Of a stretch of 6,806 nucleotides of DNA, positions 5,601 to 6,806 are shown in pieces. The notes under the pieces were generated by a model that did not search any database, was not told the origin of the DNA, and saw only the letters and a list, made by a program, of their open reading frames with translations. The DNA is from Candidatus Hydrogenedentota bacterium (GTDB taxonomy: Bacteria; Hydrogenedentota; Hydrogenedentia; Hydrogenedentales; CAITNO01). The stretch is taken from the NCBI GenBank assembly GCA_903822375.1, contig CAIJOU010000163.1, positions 1-6,806 of the forward strand, in the 5' to 3' direction. Numbering within the stretch: position 1 is the first letter of the stretch; each line of letters begins with the position of its first letter. A program made the position numbers and the translations under genes.

Positions 5601-6806
5601 CGACGCTTGGCGGAGGTACTTCCACATAGGTGAATCCGCCGGACAGCGTTCCCGTCTTCCCGTCAGGATTGACCACGGCAACGTCTACGACTTCGGAAGG
5701 ATGTTCCGGCGTGTAGCACTGGATGCAGACGTCACTGACCACATTGACGTTGGCGGCCTCAACCCCTCCAAACAAGACTTTGGTGCTCACGGGGTTGCTG
5801 TAAAGGGAACTGAATCCGGCACCTGCGAGCGTTACCATCATGCCGCCTGTTGCCGGGCCCTCATTGGGCGTGACGGCATTGACAGTGGGCGGCGGCGCTT
5901 CGACATAGACAAATCCTCCGGGAAGAACGCCGGTACTGTCGTCGAAAGCGATGACCGCCACATCCACCACACCGGCACTGTGTGCCGGGGTGGTGCAGGT
6001 CAGTGTGCTGTCATCGTCGACCCAGAGGCCGGTCGCGTCCACGCCGTCAATGGTGACGCGCATAGGCTGGTAGGGAGTGAATCCCGTTCCTGTTATGGTC
6101 AACTGGGTGCCGCCCAGTGTTGTCCCCTCTTTGGGTGTAACAACTGCCGGAGCGGGAGGCCGTTGGGGCATATAGGCAAACCCACCGACAAGTGTACCGG
6201 TCAAGTCTCCGGGATTGGTCACCACAACGTCCACCACGCCCGGGGCATGACTCGGGGTTTGACAGACAATGCGGAAGGAACCGTCCCCGGCATCCTCCAC
6301 CTGCACCGTGTACAATTGAACACCGCCAAAACTGACCTGCGTGGTGCCACCCGGCATGAAGCCTGTGCCGGTGATCATCACCCGGGTGCCGCCTGCTTCC
6401 TGTCCCGTGGCGGGTGAGATGGCGGTCGGAACCGGCGTAATCGCCGGCAGAAAAGTGTATCCGTTGGCGAGGGTCCCGACGGCCCCTCCCGGATTGGTCA
6501 CCACGACATCCACCGTTCCTGCGGCATGGAGGGGGGTGTAGCAGGTGAGTGTGGTATCACCGCCCGCAAAGACACCGGAAGCCTGCGCTTCCCCAAACAT
6601 GACCTGCGTTGTGCCGATAGGGGAGAATCCAGTTCCTGATATGGTAACCCAGTTGGAAAGGTATCCCGGGCCCTGATTGGGCGTGACGGAAAGTGGTGCC
6701 GGCGTGTAGGTGGAATCATAGTTGAATGCGCCCGGCAGTGTTCCCGACTGGGTGTCCGGGTTGGTAACGACGATGTCCACCAACCCCGCCGCATGGGGTG
6801 GGGCGG
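2614..6806 (-). CDS. Giant multidomain surface protein: TIG/IPT repeats, beta-helix, PASTA, EF-hand, C-terminal tail (5' end beyond right edge)
   Basis: The frame is open from the right edge to TAA at 2614-2616. A TTG at 6783 is not the start, because the codons before it encode APPHAAG, which continues the repeat pattern. The true start and any signal peptide are therefore outside the window. Numbering from the codon at 6783: rest of one TIG/IPT repeat (1-22); seven complete TIG/IPT repeats (about 28-112, 117-205, 210-294, 298-387, 391-478, 483-572, 576-660); a right-handed beta-helix (664-1068); three PASTA domains (1074-1271); linker EPVEGEGEP (1277-1285); two EF-hand loops (1303-1314, 1331-1342); and a C-terminal tail (1349-1389) with Cys1351, a hydrophobic helix and final HRRP. 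TIG/IPT units are immunoglobulin-like folds used in extracellular adhesins and carbohydrate-associated proteins. No catalytic motif is visible, so an adhesive or structural role at the cell surface is inferred. It lies 146 bases upstream of the glycosyltransferase, same strand, separated by hairpins. Confidence 0.88.
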   Translation of the reverse strand, partial: APPHAAGLVDIVVTNPDTQSGTLPGAFNYDSTYTPAPLSVTPNQGPGYLSNWVTISGTGFSPIGTTQVMFGEAQASGVFAGGDTTLTCYTPLHAAGTVDVVVTNPGGAVGTLANGYTFLPAITPVPTAISPATGQEAGGTRVMITGTGFMPGGTTQVSFGGVQLYTVQVEDAGDGSFRIVCQTPSHAPGVVDVVVTNPGDLTGTLVGGFAYMPQRPPAPAVVTPKEGTTLGGTQLTITGTGFTPYQPMRVTIDGVDATGLWVDDDSTLTCTTPAHSAGVVDVAVIAFDDSTGVLPGGFVYVEAPPPTVNAVTPNEGPATGGMMVTLAGAGFSSLYSNPVSTKVLFGGVEAANVNVVSDVCIQCYTPEHPSEVVDVAVVNPDGKTGTLSGGFTYVEVPPPSVVSLSPTHGLVIGGTTVTISGAGFCSLPGATSRVLFGGVEATDINVGGSNSISCKTPPHAAGSVDVVVVNPDGKTGALPNGYSYLNMMLPIITSIYFPMGYAVGGSYATIYGSNFSESGATRVSFGDVESPDVYVGNSGGNNLYIRCQIPPHAPGGVDITVYNPGGGTATLHNGFTYILGPPPGLDKIVPAEGLVGGGTPVLLSGSQYGKLGTTRVVFGGADATEVEVLSDSSIFCISPPHAAGTAEVVVVNSDGQTATLPDAFNYRGPASAIVRVDVDNRSGNEDGARWETAFTSVQAGIDAGKATGEPGEVWVAEGTYTTAGNTVVAMAPFCDLYGGFAGNETLRDQRDTKAHDAVIDGEGVHACVYGADNARLDGFTITRGNGPARSGVSGTLAALISSIGSYSDIDHLLAIDNAGVSPTFADCLISGNGSSCAVMVNMADFEKPSNPLIIGCSFSDNGVSSYAVLNGDVNGTVSRVRMTDCSFARNFIGVVNLGSGAGCSPTISRCVFSANKNAGLMALSITGSCRPRLENCLFTAHTRGVLNVMSPYSASAGLDLDNCTIAGNPTRRDVIDAPIFAGAVRLANCIVWDNGGVLATQNSPAKASYCDVQGGYPGTGNLDADPLFVNPAAGNFQLQTASPCADTGTADGAPTVDLLGAPRPQRAGMDMGAYEVPNPVPAPDVVGQTQDAAAEVLAGAGFAVGTVRQGYNLAVPVGTVLSQRPVGGALVQPGSAIDLVLSRGGIAVPDVVGKQQPAAEAVITNAILIVGTVTQQYSATVPVGVVVAQTPTAGASVLPSAAVDLVVSRGVQPSVMPDVLGEPQTQAETAVTAAGLALGPITQDFNNTVAAGNVIAQSPAAGTELPQGTAVSIVVSLGPPSAVEPVEGEGEPADTGKLRQQLAAAYASADVNGDGRLSLEEALSAVTELTRNTFEALDTNADGQLTPDELGADTGTGCRGTKGAVGPSDWGRQMGDLFLLALGSMGLAVMFTHRRP
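2617..2739 (-). other. Candidate C-terminal sorting or anchoring tail with Cys
   Basis: The last 41 residues (1349-1389) have three parts: a GTGCRGTKG motif with Cys1351, a hydrophobic helix (MGDLFLLALGSMGLAVMF, 1367-1384) and a short basic end (HRRP). This plan matches the CTERM-type protein-sorting signals (motif, membrane helix, basic residues) processed by rhombosortase-, exosortase- or similar enzymes, several of which have Cys in the motif. I cannot assign it to a named family. A simple membrane anchor is the alternative. Confidence 0.55.
2758..2877 (-). other. Pair of EF-hand calcium-binding loops in the large protein
   Basis: DVNGDGRLSLEE (1303-1314) and DTNADGQLTPDE (1331-1342) have Asp, Asn, Asp and the final Glu at EF-hand loop positions 1, 3, 5 and 12, with Gly at 6. 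They are spaced 28 residues apart and flanked by predicted helices (LRQQLAAAYASA; LTRNTFEAL). The Glu at position 12 favours a true EF-hand pair over dockerin repeats, which normally have Asp there. Calcium could stiffen the segment between the PASTA domains and the C-terminal tail. Confidence 0.75.
2971..3564 (-). repeat. Three tandem PASTA domains in the large protein
   Basis: Residues 1074-1271 contain three units of about 66 residues, each opening with PDVVG or PDVLG (1076, 1142, 1210). Each then has an Ala-rich helix, an LxxGxVxQxY/F strand, a VPxGxVxxQxPxxGxxVxxG turn and a VDLVVSRG-like end. PASTA domains are best known outside penicillin-binding proteins and on Ser/Thr kinases, where they contact peptidoglycan. 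Here they follow a beta-helix and no kinase or transpeptidase is attached, so cell-wall contact is an inference from the family. Confidence 0.88.
3580..4794 (-). other. Right-handed parallel beta-helix domain of the large protein
   Basis: Residues 664-1068 begin with a familiar entry sequence (VDNRSGNEDGARWETAFTSV, then VWVAEGTY, DLYGGFAGNE, VIDGEG, LDGFTITRGNGP). Such entries open bacterial parallel beta-helix domains related to pectate-lyase-like and Pmp-type proteins. Coils follow with the pattern C-x-[FIV]-x-x-N: CLISGN, CSFSDN, CSFARN, CVFSAN, CLFTAH, CTIAGN, CIVWDN. The end (DADPLFVNPAAGNFQL, SPCADTGT, DMGAYEV) is the usual closing cap. I see no obvious lyase active site. The likely role is binding or a rigid spacer, but polysaccharide lyase activity cannot be excluded. 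Confidence 0.82.
4804..6806 (-). repeat. Tandem TIG/IPT (Ig-like) domain array, 7 complete repeats and 1 partial
   Basis: Repeats of about 85-93 residues share the plan: PxxGxxxGGTxVTISGTGF, then TxVxFGGVxA, then CxTPxHAAGxVDVVVxNP, then TGTLxxGFTY, joined by Pro-rich linkers such as PPPSV. All seven complete units keep Cys-x-x-Pro-x-His, with Cys at 81, 174, 263, 356, 447, 540 and 629. The best-matched neighbours (units 4 and 5, both with VVNPDGKTG) use different codons for the same residues, so this is an old array rather than a fresh duplication. The sixth unit is the most divergent (YATIYGSNF; GGNN insertion before its Cys). More repeats may lie outside the window. Confidence 0.88.

Noticed and set aside
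5701..6417. Plus-strand frame opposite the TIG repeats
   Set aside because: The periodic look comes from the TIG repeats on the other strand; there is no independent evidence for a gene.
6781..6783. TTG at 6783 as the start of the large gene
   Set aside because: The codons before it continue the TIG pattern (APPHAAG) to the window edge, and a start there would cut a repeat in half.
4804..6806. Regularly spaced repeats that might suggest a CRISPR array or minisatellite
   Set aside because: The period is about 270-280 bases, the DNA copies are degenerate, and the whole region is one open frame encoding TIG domains.

Overview
The window is GC-rich bacterial DNA in which every gene I can support lies on the minus strand. 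Read in the direction of transcription (right to left), the order is: a very large modular surface or secreted protein whose 5' end lies beyond the right edge; a family 2 glycosyltransferase; a short-chain dehydrogenase/reductase (SDR); and the 5' part of a secreted ThuA-domain protein that runs off the left edge. I saw no tRNA, rRNA, CRISPR array, transposase or integrase.

Layout. Positions 6806-2614 encode at least 1,397 codons of one protein: the end of one TIG/IPT repeat, seven complete TIG/IPT repeats, a right-handed beta-helix, three PASTA domains, a short acidic Gly/Glu linker, two EF-hand loops, and a C-terminal tail with one Cys, a hydrophobic helix and a basic end. Positions 2613-2468 are non-coding and hold two strong GC hairpins. 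Positions 2467-1553 encode the glycosyltransferase, which overlaps the SDR (1560-772) by 8 bases; these two look like a translationally coupled pair. Positions 771-544 are non-coding, with two more hairpins just after the SDR stop and then a good sigma70-type promoter. That promoter probably starts a separate transcript for the ThuA-like gene (543 to beyond 1).

Organism. No marker gene is present, so placement is inference. Huge TIG/beta-helix/PASTA surface proteins, a Glu-Gly-Glu linker, a C-terminal tripartite tail, secreted ThuA proteins and hairpin-rich spacers together suggest an environmental bacterium of the Hydrogenedentota, Planctomycetota, Lentisphaerota or Verrucomicrobiota kind. 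I hold this loosely.

How the genes may work together. The large protein looks like an exported adhesin or matrix protein, perhaps anchored through its C-terminus. The glycosyltransferase and SDR form a small operon that could act on a glycan or lipid, but nothing visible fixes a substrate. The ThuA-like protein is probably involved in carbohydrate use outside the cytoplasm. A functional link between the surface protein and the glycosyltransferase is only suggested by adjacency. I found no convincing new multi-gene system. The best leads are the C-terminal tail, the regular Cys patterns in the large protein, and the paired hairpins in both spacers.
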